A model generated the notes under the pieces. The model was not told the DNA's origin and searched no databases. It worked only from the letters and a program-made list of their open reading frames with translations. Of a stretch of 64,000 nt of DNA, positions 25,571 through 35,280 are shown in pieces. Origin of the DNA: DIGJ01 sp041739345. Its GTDB lineage: Bacteria > Bacillota > Clostridia > Lachnospirales > Lachnospiraceae. The translations under genes were made by a program, and so were the position numbers. The stretch's first letter is position 1, and every line of letters begins with the position of its first letter. The DNA lies in assembly GCA_041739345.1 (NCBI GenBank), contig JBGSNZ010000019.1:22115-86114 (forward strand), read 5' to 3'.

Positions 25571-26599
25571 ATGACGGAAATGGAATATATCTTAGAAGAA
25601 GCAAAAAAAATATTGGAAATAGATAGCCCATCCGGTTACACAAAAAATGCAGCAGACTATGTCATGAATGCATATGAAAAACTTGGATATAAGCCGATTC
25701 TTACTACCAAAGGTGGAGTAGTGGTTGAGATTGGTGGGAAAGATGCAGATAATGCTGTGTTTTTAGAAGCGCACATTGACACACTTGGAGCTATGGTTAC
25801 CGAAATAAAAGGAAATGGAAGACTTAAATTATCACCAATTGGGGGTATGAATGCAAATAATGCAGAAGCTGAAAACTGTCGTATTATCACAAAATTTGAT
25901 GGAGTTTTTGAAGGAACGTTCCAATTAGAGGATGCATCCATTCATGTAAATGGTGACTATGACAAGACAAGTCGTGCCTACAAAGAAATGGAAGTCGTAA
26001 TTGATGAGTTGGTAAAAACAAAAGAGGAGACCGAGGCACTTGGTATCATGGCAGGTGATTTTGTATGTTTTGACCCAAGAACAACAATTACGAAGAGTGG
26101 TTTTATTAAGAGTCGTTTTCTAGATGACAAGTTGAGCGTAGGCATTTTGCTTGGATATGCTAAATACTTAAAAGAAGAAAATATAACACCAGCACGTAAG
26201 ATTTATCAGCATATTACTGTTTATGAAGAAGTTGGGCATGGAGGAGCTGCTTCCATTCCAAGTGGTGTGACCGAAGTTATCTCCGTAGATATGGGTTGTG
26301 TTGGGAAAGGACTTACCTGTGATGAAACAAAAGTTTCTATTTGTGCAAAGGATAGTCGAGGACCCTATAGTTATGACGTAGTCACAGGACTTATCAAAGC
26401 TGCAAAAGATAAAGAACTTGATTTTGCTGTGGATGTATATCCACATTATGGTTCGGATGCAGATGTTGCATTGATTTCTGGACATGATGTAAAACATGGA
26501 CTGATAGGACCTGGAGTATATGCATCTCATGGATATGAGAGAAGTCATGTGGATGGAGTAAAAAACACAATGGAATTATTAAAAGCCTATTTAGGATAA
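25571..26599 (+). CDS. M42-family metallo-aminopeptidase
   Basis: 342 residues, cytosolic. Metal ligands of the M42/M20 clan are visible: AHIDTLGAMV near 67, DDKLSVG near 182, and EEVGHGGA near 218 (catalytic Glu pair), then DMGCVGKG near 238 and a late His in ASHGYERSHVDG. An internal PDZ-like insert domain lies between about residues 75 and 165. Members release N-terminal residues from peptides, some being wrongly labelled endoglucanases. The next small gene follows after 15 bp. Confidence 0.93.
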   Translation: MTEMEYILEEAKKILEIDSPSGYTKNAADYVMNAYEKLGYKPILTTKGGVVVEIGGKDADNAVFLEAHIDTLGAMVTEIKGNGRLKLSPIGGMNANNAEAENCRIITKFDGVFEGTFQLEDASIHVNGDYDKTSRAYKEMEVVIDELVKTKEETEALGIMAGDFVCFDPRTTITKSGFIKSRFLDDKLSVGILLGYAKYLKEENITPARKIYQHITVYEEVGHGGAASIPSGVTEVISVDMGCVGKGLTCDETKVSICAKDSRGPYSYDVVTGLIKAAKDKELDFAVDVYPHYGSDADVALISGHDVKHGLIGPGVYASHGYERSHVDGVKNTMELLKAYLG

Positions 26600-26614
26600 A
26601 AAGGAGAAAATTAA

Positions 26615-26827
26615 ATGAAGATTGAATTTACAACCGTAGAAATTGAAGTAATGAAAAAAGCAGGTATTGCATTTGATGTAACAAAAAGTCTGGATAATGA
26701 GGCAGTTTTAGAAATTGATGATTTAGTTAGTGAATATTTAATCTATGAAGGTATTGATGAAGATGAAACAGTCAATAATGAAGGAAAAATATGCGAACAA
26801 ATTTTAGAAAAATTGTCAGAGGAATAG
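26615..26827 (+). CDS. Small acidic protein of unknown function
   Basis: 70 residues with a good RBS (AAGGAG) and no membrane segment. Strongly acidic (DEDETVNNEGKICEQ), apparently helical, one Cys. No family is known to me. It lies 15 bp after the M42 peptidase gene and is probably co-transcribed. Confidence 0.7.
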   Translation: MKIEFTTVEIEVMKKAGIAFDVTKSLDNEAVLEIDDLVSEYLIYEGIDEDETVNNEGKICEQILEKLSEE

Positions 26828-26876
26828 AAATAATTAATCAATAATTAAATTTGTTTATACTTTTTTTATAAATAGA

Positions 26877-26905
26877 TTGACAAACAAATATTGATGGAAT
26901 ATAAT
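26877..26905 (+). promoter_or_regulatory. Consensus sigma-A promoter of the ABC-exporter leader
   Basis: TTGACA at 26877-26882 and TATAAT at 26900-26905, spacing exactly 17 bp: a perfect match. The transcript would start near 26912 and meet the leader ORF at 26965 and the terminator at 27097. The 365-bp gap between 26828 and 27193 holds only this unit. Confidence 0.85.
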
Positions 26906-26964
26906 GGCAAAAGTGATTGACTTATAAGGTCATCCAAAAAACAAAGAAAGAGAGGTAATTAAAA

Positions 26965-27048
26965 ATGATTAACGCAGGAAGATACTTTAAGAATGAAAAT
27001 AACAATTTAATAATTGGCACATGTAAGATTACCTCAATAACGTTATAG
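26965..27048 (+). CDS. 27-residue leader peptide upstream of the ABC half-exporters
   Basis: ATG 26965 preceded by AGAGAGGTAATT; the peptide begins MINAGRYFKNENNN and ends KITSITL. It sits between a perfect promoter and a terminator, with the exporter genes just after. This is the layout of translation-sensing attenuators such as bmrB ahead of bmrCD in Bacillus subtilis. I could not identify an anti-terminator pairing, so the leader role is inference. Confidence 0.6.
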   Translation: MINAGRYFKNENNNLIIGTCKITSITL

Positions 27049-27096
27049 AAGAACGAATTATTTATCGATGCAATGGATTAAATAAGTAAGTTTTGA

Positions 27097-27126
27097 AACC
27101 GTGGTATATCTTGCCACGGTTTTTTT
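27097..27126 (+). terminator. Terminator or attenuator upstream of the ABC half-exporters
   Basis: AACCGTGG (27097-27104) and CCACGGTT (27114-27121) form a perfect 8-bp stem with 9-nt loop, followed by TTTTT. It lies 68 bp before the exporter start and no promoter is obvious in between. Confidence 0.85.
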
Positions 27127-27193
27127 GCATATTTTTTTATAAATCGTGGAGCTACGGGACGTTTTGAGGGGATAACAGAAGGGAGAGGAAGAC

Positions 27194-28942
27194 TTGAAGA
27201 AAATTAGCAGCTATATACTAAAACATTGGTATGCCTATGCAATTGCAATTGTTGCAATGATTATTGCAGTTGTACTTGATATGCTATATCCGGTTATTAG
27301 TGAGCATTTAGTAGATGACGTTATTTTAGATGGTAAAATAGCATTATTGAAGAATTTACTACTTGCTATCTTGCTTATAGGAATTGGAAGGGCAATATTT
27401 GGATATTTGAAGGAGTATATCTTTGATGTAATCAGTGCGAAGGTTGGAAGGGAAATGAGGTATGACTTATTTTGTCATATTCAAGGATTGCCAACATCGT
27501 ATTTTGATAATACCAATACCGGAGAATTAATGGCACGTTTGAAAGAAGATATTGATAACATATGGAGTGCACTGGGATTTGTTGGAATGCTTATTATTGA
27601 GGTAATCATTCATGTCTCAATCGTTTTATTTTGTATGTTTCGGTTAAGTCCGAAATTATCAATAATACCTTGTATAGCAATGCCAATCATCGGAATATTT
27701 GCTATCATCATGGAAAAAAAGCTTAATAAAATCTATGAAGAAATCAGTGAAGAAAATGCAGTATTAAATACAATTGCAGAGGAAAATTTAGCAGGAGTAA
27801 GAACCGTAAAGGCGTTTGCAAAAGAAAAACATGAGATTAAGAAATTTATGCAGCATAATAGCCGCTACTATGATTTAAACATAAAACAATCAAAAGTATT
27901 GGTGAAATATCAGCCATTTTTTCAGTTTGTTACAAAGCTGCTACCCTTTACGGTAGTAATCCTTGGCGGTATCCTCGTTATGAATGGAGAAATAACACTT
28001 GGAGTTTTAGTTGCCTTTACGGAATACTCAAGAAATATTGTTTGGCCCATGGAGATGATTGGTTGGCTTGCAAATGATTTTTCATCAGCAGTTGCATCCC
28101 TGAAAAAGATTAAAAAGATTTATGGTGAGAAATCTTTGGTAAAAGAAGTGGAAAATCCAAGGATTTTGGAAAAAGTAAATGGTGATATAACTTTTGAAAA
28201 TGTATCATTAACGTTGGAAAATACAAAGATTTTGGATGGTATCAGTTTTCATTTACCAGCTGGGGAGACCATAGGCATTATGGGAGCAACTGGTGCCGGC
28301 AAGTCCTCCATCATCCATCTGATGCAGCGATTCTATGATGTTGATGAGCCAACTGGAGATAATAAATTGGGCTGTATTAAATTGGATGGCATTGATATCA
28401 GGCAGATGTCTTTAAAACAGGTAAGAGAAAGTGCATCCATTGTAATGCAAGATGTATTCTTATTTTCTGATACAATTAAAGAAAATATCAAGATGGGAAA
28501 ACGTGAGCTTATAACAGAAGATGGCATTTTGCATGCAGCGCAGTTTGCGCAAGCAAGAGAGTTTATTGAAGGAATGGAAGATCGTTATGATACCATTATT
28601 GGTGAGAGAGGTGTAGGCTTGTCTGGTGGGCAAAAGCAACGAATTAGTATTGCAAGAGCAGTCGCAAAAAAAGCACCGATTCTTGTATTAGATGATTCTA
28701 CTTCTGCACTTGATATGGAAACTGAACTCATGATTCAAAAGGAATTAAATGAATTAAAAGATGTAACAAAGGTGATTATAGCACACCGTATTTCGGCAGT
28801 CCGTCATGCGAATGAGATTCTATTTTTGGAGAATGGGAGAATAGCAGAACGAGGTACTCATGAATTCCTTTTAAAGAAAAAAGGACTGTATTTTGAGACC
28901 TACATGGCGCAGTACGGTGAGTTTTTGGAGGTGAATGCATAA
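27194..28942 (+). CDS. ABC half-exporter, first subunit (BmrC/YheI-like)
   Basis: 582 residues, TTG start with GGGAGAGG. Six membrane helices (about 15-300) of the type IV exporter fold, then a nucleotide-binding domain: Walker A GATGAGKSS near 363, signature LSGGQKQRI, and Walker B LVLDDSTSALD. Asp replaces the catalytic Glu, so this subunit forms the degenerate site of a heterodimer. The partner is encoded 1 bp downstream. Substrates of such pairs are drugs or lipids; the attenuator-like leader suggests antibiotic export. Confidence 0.92.
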   Translation: MKKISSYILKHWYAYAIAIVAMIIAVVLDMLYPVISEHLVDDVILDGKIALLKNLLLAILLIGIGRAIFGYLKEYIFDVISAKVGREMRYDLFCHIQGLPTSYFDNTNTGELMARLKEDIDNIWSALGFVGMLIIEVIIHVSIVLFCMFRLSPKLSIIPCIAMPIIGIFAIIMEKKLNKIYEEISEENAVLNTIAEENLAGVRTVKAFAKEKHEIKKFMQHNSRYYDLNIKQSKVLVKYQPFFQFVTKLLPFTVVILGGILVMNGEITLGVLVAFTEYSRNIVWPMEMIGWLANDFSSAVASLKKIKKIYGEKSLVKEVENPRILEKVNGDITFENVSLTLENTKILDGISFHLPAGETIGIMGATGAGKSSIIHLMQRFYDVDEPTGDNKLGCIKLDGIDIRQMSLKQVRESASIVMQDVFLFSDTIKENIKMGKRELITEDGILHAAQFAQAREFIEGMEDRYDTIIGERGVGLSGGQKQRISIARAVAKKAPILVLDDSTSALDMETELMIQKELNELKDVTKVIIAHRISAVRHANEILFLENGRIAERGTHEFLLKKKGLYFETYMAQYGEFLEVNA

Positions 28943-30732
28943 TGAGTATCGATACATTTCGTAAAGATGAAAAAACAACAACAGCGTCAAGGATGGATAC
29001 GCTGACTCGCTTGTTTTCCTATTTATTAAAATATATTTTCCCAATAATATGGGTACTGCTAATCATGGTAGTAACCATTGGGATTTCGGTAATCAATCCA
29101 CTGTTGATTGAACGGGCAATTGATGTATATATTGCAAACAAAGATGTAATGGGGCTTTTGAAGCTTGCCCTATTTGGAGCGTCCATCAATCTGTTTTTTG
29201 TCTTACTGGTAAAGCTTCGAATGTATATTATGGCAGTGGTATCCAATAAAATTTTATTGGATATCCGCAAGGAATTGTATGAACATATTCAGACGTTATC
29301 GTTTCAGTTCTTTGACAGTAGACCAACTGGTAAGATTTTGGCTCGTATTATTGGAGACGTAAATTCATTAAAGAAAGTACTTTCCGATAGTGTAACAACA
29401 TTAATTCCAGATTTTGTAACGATTTGTGCCGTCGTAGTTATTATGTTTGTAAAGGATGCAAGACTTGCAGCAGCAGCACTAAGTAGTCTTCCGATTATGA
29501 TAGCAGGTATCTGGTTTGTTAAGAAACGCTCGGAAAAAGAATGGCAAATTTTTAGAAAAAAAGGATCCAATTTAAATGCATTTGTTCATGAAAATTTGTC
29601 TGGAATCCGTGTAGTGAAAAGCTTGACAGCAGAACAAGAGACGAAGGAAACATTTTCTGATTTGGTAAGACAGCATGAAAAATCATTTCAGAAAGCCGTT
29701 GTTTTTGCTGATATGATTGGCCCCGTTATTGATTTTTGCTGGGGACTGGGAACCATGGTTTTATTCTATGTTGGGATTGTAGTTCTAGGAATCAATCAGG
29801 TATCTGTTGGTATTTTGGTAGCATTTGGTAATTATATTTGGATGTTTTGGTCCCCAGTACTAAATGTCAGCAATTTTTATAACCAGTTAATAAACAATCT
29901 TTCAGGAGCAGAGCGTATCTTTGAAATTTTGGATACCAAACCGGATATTGTGGATCGAAGCGATGTGATTGAACTGCCAGAAGTAGAAGGTTTCATTACG
30001 TTTGATAAGGTTTCTTTTTCCTATGATGAAGGTACCAGTGCAGAAACTAAGGTATTAAGTGAAGTTAGTTTTTCAGTAAAACCAGGAGAAACAATTGCTC
30101 TTGTTGGACCGACCGGAGCAGGAAAGAGCACGATAGTAAATCTGATTAGCCGATTCTATGACATTCAAAAAGGTCACATTTACGTAGACGGTTATGATCT
30201 GCAGGATATTTCGATGGAAAGTTTGAGAAATCAAATGGGTGTGATGACGCAGGATAACTTCCTGTTTTCCGGTACGGTGGAGGATAATATCCGCTATGGT
30301 AGACTGGATGCAACGAAGGATGAAATCATAAGTGCAGCAAAAGCTGTCAATGCACATTCCTTCATTATGCAGATGGAAAACGGCTATGATACACAGTTAA
30401 AAGAACGGGGAGCCGGACTTTCCATTGGGCAAAGACAGCTGATTGCGTTTGCAAGAACCATGGTATCTATGCCAAAAATACTTATTTTAGACGAAGCAAC
30501 CTCTAGCATCGATACCAAGACGGAATTGTTGGTACAACAGGGAATTGAAATGCTTTTAAAGGGAAGAACTTCCTTTGTTATTGCCCATCGTCTTTCTACA
30601 ATTCAAAAGGCAGATCGCATTTTTGTCATAGATAATGGAGGAATTGTGGAAGAAGGGAATGCCAAAGAATTATTAGCAATGAAAGGCCAATATTATAACC
30701 TATATATGGCGCAATTTAAGAATGTCTCGTAG
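28942..30732 (+). CDS. ABC half-exporter, second subunit (BmrD/YheH-like)
   Basis: 596 residues. Six membrane helices (about 25-320), Walker A GPTGAGKST near 390, signature LSIGQRQL (Ile for Gly) and intact Walker B LILDEATSSID with catalytic Glu. The paired degeneracies (Asp for Glu in the partner, LSIGQ here) fit an asymmetric heterodimeric exporter with one competent ATP site. The start overlaps the stop of the first subunit by one base (TAATG), so they are translationally coupled. Confidence 0.92.
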   Translation: MSIDTFRKDEKTTTASRMDTLTRLFSYLLKYIFPIIWVLLIMVVTIGISVINPLLIERAIDVYIANKDVMGLLKLALFGASINLFFVLLVKLRMYIMAVVSNKILLDIRKELYEHIQTLSFQFFDSRPTGKILARIIGDVNSLKKVLSDSVTTLIPDFVTICAVVVIMFVKDARLAAAALSSLPIMIAGIWFVKKRSEKEWQIFRKKGSNLNAFVHENLSGIRVVKSLTAEQETKETFSDLVRQHEKSFQKAVVFADMIGPVIDFCWGLGTMVLFYVGIVVLGINQVSVGILVAFGNYIWMFWSPVLNVSNFYNQLINNLSGAERIFEILDTKPDIVDRSDVIELPEVEGFITFDKVSFSYDEGTSAETKVLSEVSFSVKPGETIALVGPTGAGKSTIVNLISRFYDIQKGHIYVDGYDLQDISMESLRNQMGVMTQDNFLFSGTVEDNIRYGRLDATKDEIISAAKAVNAHSFIMQMENGYDTQLKERGAGLSIGQRQLIAFARTMVSMPKILILDEATSSIDTKTELLVQQGIEMLLKGRTSFVIAHRLSTIQKADRIFVIDNGGIVEEGNAKELLAMKGQYYNLYMAQFKNVS

Positions 30733-30756
30733 GTGAATCCAAAAGGAGGCGTAGTT

Positions 30757-30786
30757 TTGACAAAGTATCAGGGTATAGAGTATGAT
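30757..30786 (+). promoter_or_regulatory. Promoter for the MATE gene
   Basis: TTGACA at 30757-30762, TATGAT at 30781-30786, 18-bp spacing. The TTG of the -35 box also follows a strong GGAGG and would open an 11-codon reading frame ending at TAA 30792, so a tiny leader peptide is another reading. Confidence 0.45.
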
Positions 30787-30823
30787 AAATAACAAACAAT
30801 AAATTGGAATAAGGGAGAAGAGC

Positions 30824-32173
30824 ATGGCAAACGATAAAACGTCTGGAATTTTAATGACTGAAGGTAACATATGGAAACAAGTATTGCTCTTTTCTATTCC
30901 ACTATTGATAGGAAATATATTTCAACAGCTTTATAATACAGTGGATTCTATTGTTGTTGGACGTTATGTTGGTACAGCAGCTCTTGCAGCGGTTGGATCT
31001 AGCAATTCACTCATTAACTTATTAATTGGCATGTTTAGTGGAATTGCCACGGGTGCCGGAGTTATTATAGCACAGTATTTTGGGGCAAAGAAGTTTGAAA
31101 AAATGGAATGGGCGGTACACACAGCAATTGCCTTAAGTTTTATAGGTGGAATCTTACTATCGCTGGTTGGATATTTTACATCGGGTGCTATCCTTCGCTT
31201 TATGGGAACACCAGAGAATGTAATGCCAAATTCAACACTTTACCTTCGTATTTTCTTCTTGGGATCCATATTTAACTTAGTTTATAATATGTGCGCAGGA
31301 ATATTACGAGCGGTTGGAAATTCAAAGAGTCCGCTTTACTATCTTTGTATTGCATCCGTAACCAATATCTTACTGGATTTACTGTTTGTAATTGTATTAC
31401 AGTTTGGAGTTGCTGGAGTTGGAATTGCTACCATTATCTCTCAGGCTATTTCAATGTTTCTTATTTTACGGAAACTTACAAAATGTATAGGACCTTATAG
31501 TTTACATTGGAAGAAAGTAAGAATTGATGGTCGGATGGCAAAACGAATAATCACATTTGGTGTGCCTGCCGGACTTCAAAGTTCCATTATTTCTTTATCA
31601 AATGTAATTGTACAGTCAAACATCAATAGTTTCGGGGATAAAGCAATGGCAGGTTGCAGCTCGTTTGTAAAGGTGGATGGGTTTATTATGCTTCCAGTTA
31701 TTAGCTTTAGTATGGCAGTTATGACCTTTGTAGGACAAAATATCGGAGCACAAAAATATGACAGGGTAAAAAAAGGGTTATGGGTAACGTTGGTACTATC
31801 CACAGTTTATGTAGGAATTGTATCCTTTTTGTTATATACCTTTGGTGAAAAGGTAATTAGTATTTTTACAGAAGAAGCATCTGTAGTAAAAAATGGCATG
31901 ATTATGATGAATATCCTAATGCCATTTTATGTAGTCATAGCAGTCGTAAATATATTAACCGGAGCAATTCGGGGAGCTGGTAAGAGCTTTGCATCTATGG
32001 TAATCATGATTGTTAATCTTTGTGGTGTGCGTATGCTTTGGATATTTATTATGCGTCCGCTATTCCCAACGTTAGATACCGTTTTGTGGGGATATCCGGT
32101 CAGCTGGATTACTGGGATTATTTGTGCTTTACTGTATGCATGGAAAGGAAATTGGCTGAAAAAAGATGCATAA
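30824..32173 (+). CDS. MATE-family multidrug efflux transporter
   Basis: 449 residues, twelve membrane segments in two six-helix halves. The typical N-terminal stretch LLIGNIFQQLYNTVDSIVVG and AALAAVGSSNS is present, and the repeat in the second half is GLQSSIISLSNVIVQ. Na+ or H+ antiport of cationic drugs is usual for the family. It lies 91 bp after the ABC exporter genes, making a local efflux cluster. Confidence 0.92.
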   Translation: MANDKTSGILMTEGNIWKQVLLFSIPLLIGNIFQQLYNTVDSIVVGRYVGTAALAAVGSSNSLINLLIGMFSGIATGAGVIIAQYFGAKKFEKMEWAVHTAIALSFIGGILLSLVGYFTSGAILRFMGTPENVMPNSTLYLRIFFLGSIFNLVYNMCAGILRAVGNSKSPLYYLCIASVTNILLDLLFVIVLQFGVAGVGIATIISQAISMFLILRKLTKCIGPYSLHWKKVRIDGRMAKRIITFGVPAGLQSSIISLSNVIVQSNINSFGDKAMAGCSSFVKVDGFIMLPVISFSMAVMTFVGQNIGAQKYDRVKKGLWVTLVLSTVYVGIVSFLLYTFGEKVISIFTEEASVVKNGMIMMNILMPFYVVIAVVNILTGAIRGAGKSFASMVIMIVNLCGVRMLWIFIMRPLFPTLDTVLWGYPVSWITGIICALLYAWKGNWLKKDA

Positions 32174-32297
32174 AATTTTCAATACAACCAGATTACATCA
32201 AAGTCTTTTAGAAGAAATCAGGGAAAGAGACTAGACAAAAACAAACTTTTCATGGATAATGTTTGATAAATAAAAGAGAAGAAAAGAGGACGAACAT

Positions 32298-33668
32298 ATG
32301 AAGCTATGGGGCGGTCGTTTTACGAAAGAAACCAATCAGCTAGTACACAATTTTAATGCATCAATTTCTTTTGATCAAAGATTTTATCGTCAGGATATCG
32401 AAGGCAGTATGGCACATGTTACGATGTTATGTAAACAAGGCATTCTGACCGAAGAAGAAAAAGACACCATTTTAGCTGGCCTTTCCGGTATTTTGGAAGA
32501 AATCGAAAATGGTTTACTTGTGATTGATGGAACTTATGAAGACATTCATAGCTTTGTTGAAGCTCACCTTATTTCACGCGTCGGAGATGCTGGCAAAAAA
32601 CTTCATACTGGAAGAAGTAGAAATGATCAAGTTGCGCTTGATATGAAGCTTTATACTAGAAATGAAGTCAAAGAAACAAAAGAATTATTAAAACATTTAC
32701 TTTCTGTTCTTTTACGAATTATGGAAGAAAATACAGATACCTTTATGCCGGGATTTACACACTTACAAAAGGCACAACCCATTACGCTGGCACATCATAT
32801 GGGAGCCTACTTTGAAATGTTTAAAAGAGATGTTTCCAGGTTGGAAGATATCTATAAACGTATGAATTTGTCTCCGATTGGATCTGGTGCTTTAGCGGGA
32901 ACCACGTATCCATTAGACCGTGCATACACAGCTCAGCTGCTTGATTTTGATGGCCCGACACTAAATAGTATGGATTCCGTAGCAGATCGCGATTATTTAA
33001 TTGAATATTTAAGTGCTATGGCTACGATTATGATGCATTTAAGCCGATTTTCTGAAGAAGTCATTATCTGGAATTCCAATGAATATCAATTTGTAGATAT
33101 TGATGATTCTTACAGTACAGGCTCTAGTATCATGCCACAGAAAAAAAATCCGGATATAGCGGAGCTAGTTCGTGGTAAAACGGGTCGTGTGTATGGTGCC
33201 TTGATGTCACTTCTTACTACTATGAAGGGCATACCTTTAGCTTATAACAAGGATATGCAAGAAGACAAAGAACTTGCTTTTGATGCGATGGATACAACAA
33301 AAGGATGCATTGCGTTATTTACAGGCATGTTAGATACAATGAAATTTAACAAAGAAACGATGGCTAAAAGTGCTAAAAATGGATTTACCAATGCTACGGA
33401 TGCAGCAGATTATCTGGTTAATCATGGAGTTCCATTCCGTGATGCGCATGGAATCATTGGACAACTGGTACTTTTATGTATTGATAAAAACTGTTCACTT
33501 GATGAACTTCCACTTACTGAGTATCAAGCAGTTTCGCCTGTATTTAAGGAAGATATATATGAGGCAATCAGCTTAGAGACTTGTGTGGAAAAGAGAAACA
33601 CCATTGGTGCACCAGGTAAACGGGCAATGGCAGAAGTAATTAAAATTTACAAAGAATATTTAAAATAA
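32298..33668 (+). CDS. argH: Argininosuccinate lyase
   Basis: Last step of arginine synthesis: argininosuccinate to arginine and fumarate. 456 residues with the fumarase/aspartase superfamily motifs HTGRSRNDQVA near 105, THLQKAQPITLAHH (catalytic His) near 155, and the signature GSSIMPQKKNPD near 275. RBS AAGAGG upstream. No argG or other arginine gene adjoins it in the window. Confidence 0.97.
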   Translation: MKLWGGRFTKETNQLVHNFNASISFDQRFYRQDIEGSMAHVTMLCKQGILTEEEKDTILAGLSGILEEIENGLLVIDGTYEDIHSFVEAHLISRVGDAGKKLHTGRSRNDQVALDMKLYTRNEVKETKELLKHLLSVLLRIMEENTDTFMPGFTHLQKAQPITLAHHMGAYFEMFKRDVSRLEDIYKRMNLSPIGSGALAGTTYPLDRAYTAQLLDFDGPTLNSMDSVADRDYLIEYLSAMATIMMHLSRFSEEVIIWNSNEYQFVDIDDSYSTGSSIMPQKKNPDIAELVRGKTGRVYGALMSLLTTMKGIPLAYNKDMQEDKELAFDAMDTTKGCIALFTGMLDTMKFNKETMAKSAKNGFTNATDAADYLVNHGVPFRDAHGIIGQLVLLCIDKNCSLDELPLTEYQAVSPVFKEDIYEAISLETCVEKRNTIGAPGKRAMAEVIKIYKEYLK

Positions 33669-33701
33669 GAGTAGAAGGCACTCGAGGGAATGGGGAAAAT
33701 T

Positions 33702-35207
33702 ATGAATCAGTTATTTAAAGAACTAGAAGAAAATTATTTGCAAAAGGGTCAGGCATTAACCATGGCTTTGACTTTGATCGAATGGGATGGAGCAACAGAG
33801 GCACCAGAAGAAGCCGATGAGAATACCTCAAAAATGGTTGGCGTGCTTTCGGACCTATATTTTAATGCCTATATCAATGACAATGTAAAGGCAATAATGA
33901 AACAAATCGAAGCACAAAAAGAAACATTAGATGAAAGAGAGAGAATCATTTTTCATGAATTAGAACTATTATATGAAAGGCTTGAAACCATTCCGTCAAA
34001 GGAATACCGTGAATATTCTGAATTGACAGCGCTTTCAATAAATATATGGACGAAGGCTAAACAAAACGAAGATTTTAATGTGTTTGTTCCTACACTTGAA
34101 AAGATTCTTTCCTATAAAAAAAAATTTGCTGCGTATCGAAAGAAGGACGATGGTAAGACTCCTTATGACATTTTACTTAGTGATTATGAACCTGGATTCA
34201 ATGAAAAAAGCTTAGATGAATTTTTTGATGTATTAAAACAAGAGCTAGTACCGTTTATTAAAACGATTACTGAAAAAGCGAAAAATGTAGATAACTCTTT
34301 TAATTTTAAATCGTATGATGTGGACAAGCAGAAGCAATTTTGTGATTTTCTTGCCGGTTATATTGGATTTGATTTTGAAAAAGGTGTAATTAAGGAGAGT
34401 GCACATCCCTTTACAACTAATTTTCATAACAAAGATGTTCGTATTACCAATCATTACTATGAGAATAACCTTGAAAGTGCTATTTTCTCAGTCATTCATG
34501 AGAGTGGACATGCAATCTATGAAATGCAAATTGACGATTCGCTGACGCAGACACTTGCAGGAGAAGGAACTTCTATGGGAGTTCATGAATCCCAGTCTCG
34601 TTTTTATGAAAATATAATTGGAAGAAGCGAAGCTTTCTGGAAGCCAATTTATCAAAGGCTAGTAGAAACCTTTCAGGAGCAGCTAAACGGAGTTTCCCTA
34701 GCACAGTTTATTAAGGCAATCAATAAGCCTGAATGTGGATTAATCCGAACAGAAGCAGATGAATTAACTTATTCATTGCATGTGCTGATTCGTTATGAAG
34801 TTGAAAAGCTGTTGTTAGCGGAGAAAATTACAGTTGAGGATATTCCTCGTGTCTGGAACGAAAAATACAAAGAGTATTTAGGGGTGACACCAAAAAATGA
34901 TAAAGAAGGAGCCTTACAGGATGTGCACTGGTCTTGTGGTGATTTTGGATATTTTCCATCCTATGCACTTGGAAGTGCAATTGGGGCACAAATTTACTAC
35001 CATATGAAAAAAGTAATGCCATTTGAGACTTATTTGGAAGAAGGAAACCTAAAACCAATCCAGGAATTTTTAAAAGAAACCATTCATAAGTTTGGAAAAT
35101 CAAAGAATACAAATCAGATTTTGTTTGAGATGACAGGTGAGGAGTTTAATCCACATTATTATGTAACCTATCTAAAAGAGAAATATGAAACACTATATGA
35201 AGCCTAG
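33702..35207 (+). CDS. M32-family metallocarboxypeptidase
   Basis: About 501 residues from ATG 33702 (GGGGA upstream); an in-frame ATG at 33690 is also possible but sits too close to GAGGGA. Zinc site HESGHAIYE (HExxH) near residue 264 and the downstream Glu in GTSMGVHESQSRFYEN; DPRITT-like region replaced by DVRITNHYYE. All-helical cytosolic carboxypeptidase of the Taq/Pfu type, trimming C-terminal residues. Length is typical. Ends before a bidirectional terminator. Confidence 0.93.
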   Translation: MNQLFKELEENYLQKGQALTMALTLIEWDGATEAPEEADENTSKMVGVLSDLYFNAYINDNVKAIMKQIEAQKETLDERERIIFHELELLYERLETIPSKEYREYSELTALSINIWTKAKQNEDFNVFVPTLEKILSYKKKFAAYRKKDDGKTPYDILLSDYEPGFNEKSLDEFFDVLKQELVPFIKTITEKAKNVDNSFNFKSYDVDKQKQFCDFLAGYIGFDFEKGVIKESAHPFTTNFHNKDVRITNHYYENNLESAIFSVIHESGHAIYEMQIDDSLTQTLAGEGTSMGVHESQSRFYENIIGRSEAFWKPIYQRLVETFQEQLNGVSLAQFIKAINKPECGLIRTEADELTYSLHVLIRYEVEKLLLAEKITVEDIPRVWNEKYKEYLGVTPKNDKEGALQDVHWSCGDFGYFPSYALGSAIGAQIYYHMKKVMPFETYLEEGNLKPIQEFLKETIHKFGKSKNTNQILFEMTGEEFNPHYYVTYLKEKYETLYEA

Positions 35208-35239
35208 AGATATTAAAAAACAATGAAAAAAATGGATAT

Positions 35240-35280
35240 AAAAGGATGTATTAATGGCAATGGCATTAATACATCCTTTT
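35240..35280. terminator. Bidirectional terminator, 17-bp perfect stem
   Basis: Left arm 35240-35256 and right arm 35264-35280 are exact complements (loop 7 nt), with A/T tracts on both sides; it serves the M32 gene (+) and the gene at 35279 (-), whose stop codon overlaps the arm. Confidence 0.9.

Noticed and set aside
27001..27126. Anti-terminator partner for the ABC leader
   Set aside because: I searched the leader for a segment complementary to either arm of the 27097-27121 stem and found none of convincing length.
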